From: Eubacteriales bacterium
GTDB taxonomy: Bacteria; Bacillota_A; Clostridia; Lachnospirales; Lachnospiraceae
DNA length: 5,277 nucleotides
Assembly: GCA_030527765.1 (NCBI GenBank)
Contig: JAUNAE010000268.1
Coordinates: 1 to 5,277 of the forward strand
Reading direction: 5' to 3'
The notes under the pieces were generated by a model. The model had not been told where the DNA came from. It saw only the letters and a program-made list of their open reading frames with translations, and ran no database searches. This document shows, one piece after another, positions 1 to 4,781 of this stretch. Position 1 is the stretch's first letter. Each line of letters opens with the position of its first letter. The translations under genes were made by a program, and so were the position numbers.

Positions 1-394
1 AGAGGTTGAAAAACCTTGATTTTTCAAGAAAAAACACTTGATTATATGAGGAGGTTTCCACCGGATAAATCTGTTCATTCGGCAGAAGTACATATTCTGC
101 ATAGCTGCCGTCAAATGCTCTGCCCATCTCTCCCATAATGGATACCACACACTGTCCTTTCGGAAGGCGAAGCTCATCGGTAGTCTCCGCTATGACACCC
201 ACACATTCAATACCAAGAATTCTGGGAAATTGCACACTTGGCGAAAGCCCCTGTCTTGTAAATATCTCTGAATGATTGATACCAAATCCTTTTACTTTAA
301 CCAGTGACCAACCTTCTTTACAAGCCGGAATATCCCTTTCTTTCAGTTCTAATACTTCCGGACTTCCCGGCTTGGAGACTACGATTGCACGCAT
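1..394 (-). CDS. Quinone oxidoreductase-like MDR protein, N-terminal part (runs off the left edge, possibly broken)
   Basis: Reading from ATG at 394 gives 131 open codons to the window edge, starting MRAIVVSKPGSPEVLELKER. This is the N-terminal GroES-like domain of a medium-chain dehydrogenase/reductase of the NADPH:quinone reductase type. Visible family marks are GFGINHSEIFTRQG (about residues 37-50), FPRILGIECVGVI (57-69) and FDGSYAEYVLLPNEQIYPVE (94-113). The catalytic-zinc His-Glu pair of alcohol dehydrogenases is absent (GIE replaces GHE), which fits a zinc-independent NADPH-dependent enzyme. The NADPH-binding Rossmann domain would lie outside the window. The start has a strong Shine-Dalgarno site. 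The gene follows the last permease by 37 bp with no terminator, so it is probably the last known gene of the operon. After VET (residue 114) the family normally continues with a D-L-x-W type helix, but here the frame reads SSYNQVFFLEKSRFFNL, an AT-rich tail I cannot match. The gene may be truncated or interrupted. Substrate unknown. Confidence 0.82.
   Translation of the reverse strand, partial: MRAIVVSKPGSPEVLELKERDIPACKEGWSLVKVKGFGINHSEIFTRQGLSPSVQFPRILGIECVGVIAETTDELRLPKGQCVVSIMGEMGRAFDGSYAEYVLLPNEQIYPVETSSYNQVFFLEKSRFFNL
6..27. repeat. 8-bp inverted repeat in the anomalous tail of the MDR frame
   Basis: Arms TTGAAAAA (6-13) and TTTTTCAA (20-27) are perfect complements around a six-base centre. 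Two smaller dyads overlap it: GGTT/AACC (4-15) and CTTGA/TCAAG (15-28). It lies in the stretch where MDR homology seems lost, so it may mark a junction or a decayed terminator, or be chance in A/T-rich DNA. Confidence 0.4.
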
Positions 395-404
395 CTTAAT
401 CTCT

Positions 405-410
405 CCTCCT
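405..410 (-). promoter_or_regulatory. Ribosome binding site of the MDR gene
   Basis: AGGAGG on the minus strand, ten bases before the ATG at 394. It is a near-perfect Shine-Dalgarno match and fixes the start of the partial MDR gene. No other start codon with a comparable site is seen nearby. Confidence 0.75.
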
Positions 411-431
411 TATATTTTCTGCGAATAACAA

Positions 432-1070
432 TTAAACATACTTATATTTCAAAATCCACCTCGTCATGAGATCAAAGAGAAGTCCGCACCCGAGTGATAG
501 TATCGCAACAGCGATTCCGCCGATAAGCAGAAGATCGGTTCGATTGAGTCCCAGTCCGGTAAAGATGATCTCACCAAGACCGCCTGCCCCGATCTTAGCC
601 GCAAGGGTGGCACTGGCTACCGCTTCCACAAGTCCGGTTCGGATCCCAGCTAAAATCATAGGCATGGCTAAAGGAATCCGAATATCTTTCAACACTTGTT
701 TTTGGGTCATTCCAATGCCTACGCCACTCTCAATCATAAAGTCAGGTACTTCCCGAAAGCCAACGATCGTATTCAGCAAAACAGGGGGAATCGCCAATAC
801 TGCCAGTGCAGCTACCGCAGGAGCTGTTCCTGTTCCCATGATGGGAATCAGCAGCACTAATATAGCGAGAGACGGAACTACGCGCAGGATCTGGAACGGA
901 ATCGAGATCAGCCTCTCACTGGAAATTTTTTTAGAAGCTAAATATCCGAGCGGAACTCCGATCAAAACTGCCACAAGGAGCGCAAGCAAACTTACTGTCA
1001 AATGTGTCACTATCTGCTCTCCGATTGCACTGTAATTCTCCTGAATGTATGTAAATAGTTTATCTATCAT
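432..1070 (-). CDS. Osmoprotectant ABC transporter permease (second permease, OpuBD/OpuCD-like)
   Basis: A 212-residue integral membrane protein, the usual length for this family, and the second half of the membrane channel of a betaine/choline/carnitine importer. Hydrophobic stretches lie at about residues 21-45, 58-78, 84-104, 137-157 and 180-200. The cytoplasmic coupling loop that docks on the ATPase is at about 107-136. Its usual EAA is ESG here (114-116), followed by GIGMTQKQVL and IPLAMP. The GAGGLGEIIFTGL block (161-173) is typical of OpuB/OpuC/YehW-type permeases. The ATG at 1070 overlaps the TGA of the first permease as ATGA (4 bp), and only a weak GGGTGG lies upstream, so translational coupling is likely. 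The two permeases are diverged paralogues and probably form a heterodimer. Substrate cannot be read from the sequence. Confidence 0.93.
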   Translation of the reverse strand: MIDKLFTYIQENYSAIGEQIVTHLTVSLLALLVAVLIGVPLGYLASKKISSERLISIPFQILRVVPSLAILVLLIPIMGTGTAPAVAALAVLAIPPVLLNTIVGFREVPDFMIESGVGIGMTQKQVLKDIRIPLAMPMILAGIRTGLVEAVASATLAAKIGAGGLGEIIFTGLGLNRTDLLLIGGIAVAILSLGCGLLFDLMTRWILKYKYV

Positions 1071-1696
1071 CTGTCTCGTACCACCCTGTCACTATAGTTC
1101 TCCACCATTTTCAGCAGACCGTTTGCAGCAATGGCCAATGCTGCAGAGAGGATACTTCCCCACAGGATTTTTACGATATTCATCGTTCTCAGCCCATCAA
1201 ACAACAGTGTTCCGAGTCCGCCGGCATTGATGGATGCCGCGATTGTTCCAATTCCGATGGTGGAGACAATCGCAAGACGTATTCCTGTAAACAGCGTTTT
1301 TTTTGCCAACGGAATCTGCACCCGCATCAGTACCTGTATTTTTGTCATTCCTATGCCGACAGCCGCCTCACGGATAGCCGGATCTACTTCCTCCAGTCCG
1401 GTCGTGAAGTTTCGCAATAACAAATACTGATTATAGATTACCAGCACAAGTACTGCGGTGTTTCTCCCGAGCCCTGTGACCGGAATCAGGAGTGCAAACA
1501 GCGCCAGCGATGGAATCGAATAGAGAATCGCAAAGAGCTGATTCAACACATACCCTGCCGCACTCGACAATACAGCCACCAGAGTCAAAAGTGCTGCCAA
1601 AATCAGTGAAAACAGTAAAGTAATCAGCACCAGCTCTATATGTTCGAGCAGTGGATTGATGATTTTATCCGGTTTTGAGATCAGATAGTCTATCAT
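1067..1696 (-). CDS. Osmoprotectant ABC transporter permease (first permease, OpuBB/OpuCB-like)
   Basis: A 209-residue membrane protein beginning MIDYLISKPDKIINPLLEHI, the typical N-terminus of this permease family. Hydrophobic segments lie at about residues 20-45, 54-72, 78-95, 134-156 and 178-195. The EAA coupling loop is intact at about 102-131 (REAAVGIGMTKIQVL then IPLA), and the conserved NAGGLGTLLFDGL follows at 157-169. I chose ATG 1696 rather than the in-frame ATG at 1711, which would add five residues. The 1696 start overlaps the ATPase stop as ATGA, exactly as at the next junction, and has GGGAGGG six bases upstream. The 1711 start also has a usable AGGAG, so the longer form is not excluded. 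It should pair with the second permease to form the channel. Confidence 0.93.
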   Translation of the reverse strand: MIDYLISKPDKIINPLLEHIELVLITLLFSLILAALLTLVAVLSSAAGYVLNQLFAILYSIPSLALFALLIPVTGLGRNTAVLVLVIYNQYLLLRNFTTGLEEVDPAIREAAVGIGMTKIQVLMRVQIPLAKKTLFTGIRLAIVSTIGIGTIAASINAGGLGTLLFDGLRTMNIVKILWGSILSAALAIAANGLLKMVENYSDRVVRDR

Positions 1697-2457
1697 CGAA
1701 TGCCCTCCCATATTTTCTCCTGTTCTCTTGCAGATGCAATCAGTGTTTCTACGAATGAATCCGCCGGGTTTCTTACTATATTTTCCGGTGTATCAAACTG
1801 GAGGAGCCGACCTTCATTCATGATCATTACGCGATTCCCCAGTTTGAATGCCTCATTGATATCGTGTGTCACAAGCAGAAAAGTTTTCTTTGTTCCAGCA
1901 TGAATCCGTTTCAATTCGTTCTGAAGATTCAGTCTGGTAATTGCATCAATCGCTCCGAATGGTTCATCCAGAAGCATGATCTTCGGGTCTGTCACCAGTG
2001 CTCTCGCCAGTCCGACTCTCTGCTGCTGCCCACCGGATAGCTGTGACGGATATCTATTCCTGTATTCCTCCGGATTCAATTCCACCATCTGAAGTAATTC
2101 CGTTACTCTGTCGTTCATGCGCTCTCTGTCCCATTTCAAAGTTTTTGGAATTACTGTGATATTTTCTTCCACAGTCATATGCGGAAACAGTCCCACCTGT
2201 TGGATAACATAGCCCATTCTTCTTCTGACAACCACCGGATCCACAGTAGAAATATCTTCACCAAATAAGACAATTTGTCCTTCTGTCGGATCGATTAATC
2301 GATTCGTCATCTTTAATAAAGTGGTCTTCCCACAGCCGGAGGAACCGAGGATAGTGATAAACTCCCCTTCCTCAATTTCCGCCGTCACATGGTTTACCGA
2401 CAGTGTCTGATTTCTCTTATATTTTTTCACAATATCCTTATATTGAATGGCTATCAT
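1693..2457 (-). CDS. Osmoprotectant ABC transporter ATP-binding protein (OpuBA/OpuCA-like, without CBS domains)
   Basis: A 254-residue ABC ATPase that powers quaternary-amine uptake from the cytoplasmic face. Numbering from ATG 2457: Walker A GSSGCGKTT at 38-46, Q-loop VIQQVGLFPHMTV around 84-96, signature LSGGQQQR at 140-147, Walker B IMLLDEP at 160-166, D-loop FGAID at 167-171 and H-loop His at 198. All catalytic residues are present. The closest families are glycine betaine/choline/carnitine ATPases; YIQQ/VIQQxGLFPHMTVEENI is characteristic. It ends shortly after the ABC domain. OpuA/OpuC ATPases are usually near 380-400 residues with C-terminal CBS domains that gate activity, and those are missing here. 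A GTG at 2478 would add seven residues but has no ribosome binding site; GGAGAG at 2462-2467 favours ATG 2457. The gene starts 23 bp after the binding-protein stop. Confidence 0.94.
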   Translation of the reverse strand: MIAIQYKDIVKKYKRNQTLSVNHVTAEIEEGEFITILGSSGCGKTTLLKMTNRLIDPTEGQIVLFGEDISTVDPVVVRRRMGYVIQQVGLFPHMTVEENITVIPKTLKWDRERMNDRVTELLQMVELNPEEYRNRYPSQLSGGQQQRVGLARALVTDPKIMLLDEPFGAIDAITRLNLQNELKRIHAGTKKTFLLVTHDINEAFKLGNRVMIMNEGRLLQFDTPENIVRNPADSFVETLIASAREQEKIWEGIR

Positions 2458-2461
2458 ATCA

Positions 2462-2467
2462 CTCTCC
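2462..2467 (-). promoter_or_regulatory. Ribosome binding site deciding the ATPase start
   Basis: GGAGAG on the minus strand, four bases before ATG 2457. It lies inside the alternative N-terminal extension that would begin at GTG 2478. No comparable site precedes the GTG, so the shorter protein is the better model. Confidence 0.6.
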
Positions 2468-2480
2468 GCTTTTAACACTA

Positions 2481-3389
2481 TTATTTGATACTGTTATAAT
2501 AATCCAACGCCACGTCTTCATATTCCTCTTTATCCACGTCCACACGTGCATTGAGCTTTGTCACGGTTGCGGTATCAAGAGATGCACTGACTTTGTTCAA
2601 AACATCTGCAATCTCTGGATGCTCGTCCAGCACATTGTTTCTCACGATAGGAGCGAGGTTATACGGCGGCCATACATGCTTGTCATCCTCGAGAAGCACA
2701 AATTTATCAGTCTGAGACAACTGCCCCTCCGTGGTATAAGCCGGCGAAGCATCCGCTTCGTCGTTTTCTACAACAGAATATTTTAACCCATTATCATAAA
2801 CTTTTGTAGACTTCCATGCAAAAGGTCCGTATGCCTTCTCTAATCCCGGAATACCATCCTCTCTCTCATCAAACTCACCCTGAGAGGCAAAACGAACTTC
2901 AGAGGCATGTGCCTGCAGCTCAGAAATTGTCGTAATTCCCAGCTCATCGGAAATCTTTTTGCTCACAAAGATACCCTGTCCATCATTTGCCTGTGCATAT
3001 TCCAACCATGTGATGTCGAACTGACTTGCATACTCCTCTTTTACTTTCTGGTACACTGCATCAGCATCAGTAAGCGGTGACTCCCCCAAAATGGAAATCA
3101 GACCGGTTCCGGTATATTCCGGATACAGATCGATCTCATCACTCGTAATACTCTGGTGAATGACAGAAGATGCAATGTCAAACTTTCTCTCCACTGTATA
3201 TCCTGCATCCTCGAGGGCACGGGCATATACTTCTGCTACCACTTCATTTTCTGTGAAATCTTTTGATCCCACACGGATCGTCCCCTTGCTCTCTTCCGTT
3301 TTTGACACTGAAGGAGTTGATCCACATCCTGTAAGTGCTGTAACGCTGAGTGCCACTGTCATAATTCCTGCAATAACTTTTCTTTTCAT
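2481..3389 (-). CDS. Osmoprotectant-binding lipoprotein of an ABC importer (OpuBC/OpuCC/OsmF-like)
   Basis: A 302-residue extracytoplasmic substrate-binding protein. The N-terminus is a lipoprotein signal: MKRK, a hydrophobic stretch 5-19, then lipobox L-T-G-C with the lipidated Cys at 22, followed by a Ser/Thr/Glu-rich linker to about 36. The mature domain starts TIRVGSKDFTENEVVAEVYARALE, the hallmark of the OpuAC family. DLYPEYTGTGL (87-97) and VWPPYNLAPIVRNN (239-252) are also typical. Aromatic residues such as Tyr89, Tyr92 and Trp240 are candidates for the cation-pi pocket that holds a trimethylammonium group, by family analogy rather than shown here. It is the first gene of the transporter, so the order is binding protein, ATPase, permease, permease, instead of the A-B-C-D order of Bacillus opuC. 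AAGGGGAAG lies just before the ATG. The NmrA-like gene is 43 bp upstream. Betaine, choline, carnitine or a related solute is likely. Confidence 0.94.
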   Translation of the reverse strand: MKRKVIAGIMTVALSVTALTGCGSTPSVSKTEESKGTIRVGSKDFTENEVVAEVYARALEDAGYTVERKFDIASSVIHQSITSDEIDLYPEYTGTGLISILGESPLTDADAVYQKVKEEYASQFDITWLEYAQANDGQGIFVSKKISDELGITTISELQAHASEVRFASQGEFDEREDGIPGLEKAYGPFAWKSTKVYDNGLKYSVVENDEADASPAYTTEGQLSQTDKFVLLEDDKHVWPPYNLAPIVRNNVLDEHPEIADVLNKVSASLDTATVTKLNARVDVDKEEYEDVALDYYNSIK

Positions 3390-3392
3390 TTT

Positions 3393-3401
3393 CTTCCCCT
3401 T
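3393..3401 (-). promoter_or_regulatory. Ribosome binding site of the binding-lipoprotein gene
   Basis: AAGGGGAAG on the minus strand, three to eleven bases before ATG 3389, in an otherwise A/T-rich 43-bp gap. It lacks the GGAGG core seen at the MDR and NmrA genes, but the ATG is followed by a clear signal peptide, so the start is not in doubt. The gap holds no hairpin. Confidence 0.55.
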
Positions 3402-3432
3402 TTCTATTTCTTTATTTATATTTTTTGAGATC

Positions 3433-4272
3433 CTACTTCAGTTTCTCCTGCAGCAATGCTTCGAGTCCGGTCGCCTCTCTTCCAAGAATCAGACGGATGT
3501 CCTCAGACACTCCATCCTGCTCACCATCTCGTATAGCCGTATAAGTAGAAACCCAAGAGTCATATTCCCATTGCTCTGCTTCCCACTGCTTTCTGGACTC
3601 ATAGGCTTCCTCGACAGATTCCTCTATGTAAGGAATCTTTTTCCCAAGAATCTTTCCAGCTCGATCACAAATCTCGCGAATCGTCAGCTCCTCTGGTCCG
3701 GTCATCCTCAGTGTGCGATTTTCGTATTTCTCAGGATTTCGAAGAATCACAGCAAGCACCTCTGCCACATCACTTCTCACAACCGCAGATACCTTTCCAT
3801 TTCCTGCAGGTCCCTTAATTTCTCCGTATTCCAGAATTAAGTCTACAAGAAAGTCCATATAAAAATTATCTCTCACAAAAGTATAGGTAAATCCCAGCTC
3901 CTTCACATACTCTTCTGTATAATAGTGTTCTCTTGCCAGTGTAAAATTCGCATCTGCTTTTGCTGAGTAAAAAGATGTATAGACAATGTGTCTGACTCCT
4001 GCCTTTTTTGCTGCATCAAGAAATGCCTTGTGTTCCGCAAGTCTGTTTGCATTTTCTTTTGCGGATACCATAAATAAGACATCCACTCCGGTCAAAGCGG
4101 ATACGGTCTCTTCGCTGTCATCATAATACACTCTTCGGATCTCTGCACCAGCAGGTACCACTGCCTTCTCAGGACTTCTTGCAAACAGAACGAGATTCTC
4201 TGCACGATCTGATAACTTTTCAACCAGTCCATGTCCCAGTTTACCTGTCACACCTGTTATTCCTAATTTCAT
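3433..4272 (-). CDS. NmrA-like NAD(P)-binding oxidoreductase (QorB-like atypical SDR)
   Basis: A 279-residue cytoplasmic Rossmann-fold protein beginning MKLGITGVTGKLGHGLVEKL. The dinucleotide-binding GxxGxxG is Gly7-Gly10-Gly13. Arg32 in LFARSPEKA, at the end of strand 2, is where NADP-preferring members hold the 2'-phosphate. VRHIVYTSFYSA (93-104), FTYTFVRDNFYMDF (128-141) and VVRSDVAEVLA (164-174) match the NmrA/QorB pattern, and the C-terminal SEDIRLILGREATGLEALLQE resembles the family's tail. E. coli QorB (YtfG), of similar length, reduces quinones with NADPH; the substrate here is unknown. I chose ATG 4272 because GGAGGAG precedes it by nine bases. The in-frame ATG 4290 adds six residues and has no ribosome site. 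It is the first gene after the promoters and probably shares its transcript with the transporter, since only 43 bp without a hairpin follows it. Confidence 0.9.
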   Translation of the reverse strand: MKLGITGVTGKLGHGLVEKLSDRAENLVLFARSPEKAVVPAGAEIRRVYYDDSEETVSALTGVDVLFMVSAKENANRLAEHKAFLDAAKKAGVRHIVYTSFYSAKADANFTLAREHYYTEEYVKELGFTYTFVRDNFYMDFLVDLILEYGEIKGPAGNGKVSAVVRSDVAEVLAVILRNPEKYENRTLRMTGPEELTIREICDRAGKILGKKIPYIEESVEEAYESRKQWEAEQWEYDSWVSTYTAIRDGEQDGVSEDIRLILGREATGLEALLQEKLK

Positions 4273-4281
4273 ATTGCCAGT

Positions 4282-4288
4282 CTCCTCC
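4282..4288 (-). promoter_or_regulatory. Ribosome binding site deciding the NmrA-like start
   Basis: GGAGGAG on the minus strand, nine bases before ATG 4272. It overlaps the first codons of the longer candidate starting at 4290, so the shorter start is preferred. Confidence 0.7.
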
Positions 4289-4292
4289 ATCT

Positions 4293-4317
4293 TACGATCA
4301 GTAATATTGTTATCGTA
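4293..4317 (-). promoter_or_regulatory. Inverted repeat in the NmrA leader, candidate operator half-sites
   Basis: Perfect arms TACGAT (4293-4298) and ATCGTA (4312-4317) are separated by 13 bases. The arm spacing of about two helical turns suits a dimeric helix-turn-helix repressor. It lies downstream of the promoters and just upstream of the ribosome site. It could instead be chance in AT-rich DNA; no regulator gene is in the window. Confidence 0.35.
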
Positions 4318-4332
4318 TTTTTCTAAAAATAC
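4315..4332 (-). promoter_or_regulatory. 18-bp near-perfect palindrome in the NmrA leader
   Basis: Arms GTATTTTT (4315-4322) and AAAAATAC (4325-4332) surround a two-base centre. It sits about 31-48 bases downstream of the inferred transcription start, where a bound repressor would block elongation. It overlaps the neighbouring dyads on both sides. It may be an operator or a leader hairpin; the two-base centre fits a protein site better than an RNA loop. Confidence 0.45.
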
Positions 4333-4343
4333 AATTTATTGTA
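4330..4343 (-). promoter_or_regulatory. 14-bp palindrome in the NmrA leader
   Basis: Arms TACAAT (4330-4335) and ATTGTA (4338-4343) with a two-base centre. It shares three bases with the adjacent 18-bp palindrome. Small A/T-rich dyads of this shape are known for MarR/HxlR-type redox regulators, which often sit near NmrA and quinone reductase genes, but the assignment here is only a guess. Confidence 0.4.
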
Positions 4344-4370
4344 AGTTCCAGTGTTACATCAGACGGTTTG

Positions 4371-4399
4371 ATCATATCAGCATTTCATTGTAATGTCAA
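4371..4399 (-). promoter_or_regulatory. Sigma-A type promoter P1 for the NmrA-transporter operon
   Basis: The minus strand has a perfect -35 TTGACA (4399-4394), a 17-base spacer, and -10 TATGAT (4376-4371) preceded by TGA, an extended -10. The expected start is near 4364, giving a leader of about 90 bases before ATG 4272. This is the strongest promoter-like sequence I noticed in the window and is well placed for the whole operon. Confidence 0.85.
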
Positions 4400-4422
4400 C
4401 ATTTATACTTTGCTTCAATTGC

Positions 4423-4451
4423 ATTATATGTGATTCGCCATTGTTTGTGAA
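4423..4451 (-). promoter_or_regulatory. Possible second sigma-A type promoter P2
   Basis: On the minus strand, TTCACA (4451-4446, one mismatch to the -35 consensus), a 17-base spacer and a perfect TATAAT (4428-4423). It lies 52 bp upstream of P1 in the same direction and would give a longer leader. The region is AT-rich, so a chance match is possible, though two correctly spaced hexamers make it credible. Confidence 0.5.
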
Positions 4452-4491
4452 ATGAATATATGCTATATTTTATAACTAAATGGAATAGGTC

Positions 4492-4539
4492 AAAATAAAG
4501 CGACAGGTCATTCCTTTTCTCAAGAAATGACCTGTCGCT
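4492..4539 (-). terminator. Strong intrinsic terminator of the hydrolase transcript
   Basis: Arms 4499-4512 and 4526-4539 form a perfect 14-bp stem (AGCGACAGGTCATT and its complement). After one mismatch the helix extends by three pairs, leaving a five-base loop. Read on the minus strand the stem is followed by TTTATTTT; on the plus strand no T-run follows. It therefore terminates leftward transcription from the hydrolase, separating it from the NmrA promoters that start about 40 bp further on. Confidence 0.85.
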
Positions 4540-4615
4540 CTATGTATATCGAGGATGATTTTTCTATTTTAACTTAACCTATTTTGAAATATGAAATATC
4601 GAGATTTTGATCTTA

Positions 4616-4777
4616 TTATGACACATCTGCGACTTCTTTCAATGCTCTTGCTGCGCACCCTTTACTTCTGGGGATTGCCCTTGCTATTCCCTTCCCAACA
4701 AAATCTTCATTAACATAAGATGAGGCAGTATCAATCCCCGCAAGGTCATGCTTCGAGTCATCTTGTGGGGATTTTCT
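4616..4777 (-). pseudogene. Relic of an aldo/keto reductase N-terminus behind the hydrolase stop
   Basis: Directly after the hydrolase TAA, in the same frame, 53 codons stay open to a TAA at 4616-4618. Residues encoded around 4735-4682 read IDTASSYVNEDFVGKGIA. This fits the aldo/keto reductase signature (hydrophobic-D-T-A, five residues, E, two residues, V-G), in which Asp binds at the active site. The preceding residues D-L-A-G could be the family's E-A-G with the next Y-R-x lost. The segment after it (IPRSKGCAARALKEVADVS) is not clearly reductase-like beyond I-P-R-S. There is no start codon with a ribosome site, and only about 20-30 of roughly 270-330 residues remain. I read it as a decayed fragment. 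A readthrough extension of the hydrolase is the alternative, but less likely. Confidence 0.6.
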
Positions 4778-4781
4778 TTAT
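4736..4781 (+). terminator. Terminator-like hairpin on the plus strand overlapping the hydrolase 3' end
   Basis: Arms 4736-4746 (CCCCGCAAGGT) and 4760-4770 (ATCTTGTGGGG) pair over 11 positions on plus-strand RNA, two of them G-U, with a 13-base loop. The T-rich ATTTTCTTTAT (4771-4781) follows. On the minus strand the two G-U pairs become A-C mismatches and no T-run follows, so the plus strand is the better reading. No plus-strand gene is seen upstream. It may stop antisense transcription into the hydrolase or be a remnant of lost neighbours. Confidence 0.45.

Noticed and set aside
466..1035. Long open frame on the plus strand opposite the second permease
   Set aside because: It is Ser/Pro/Ile-rich low-complexity translation of the complement of a clear permease gene, with no family resemblance. 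The same holds for other plus-strand frames at 1045-1430, 1700-1903, 2403-2786 and 3160-3840.
3390..3432. Promoter for the binding-protein gene in the gap after the NmrA-like gene
   Set aside because: A TATAAA-like hexamer exists in the A/T-rich gap, but no acceptable -35 lies 16-18 bases upstream. The gap is too short to argue for an independent promoter.
4273..4363. Known riboswitch or T-box in the NmrA leader
   Set aside because: The leader is only about 90 bases, very A/T-rich, and shows no conserved aptamer or T-box sequence that I recognise, and no terminator hairpin with a T-run before the gene.
4490..4587. TCAAAATA (4490-4497) and TATTTTGA (4580-4587) as ends of a small mobile element around the 14-bp hairpin
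   Set aside because: The 8-bp A/T-rich match is not extended, no target duplication flanks it, and the hairpin is explained as a terminator.
4546..4603. Direct repeat ATATCGAG at 4546-4553 and 4596-4603
   Set aside because: Eight bases, only two copies, in A/T-rich DNA, without terminal inverted repeats or an element between them. Probably chance.
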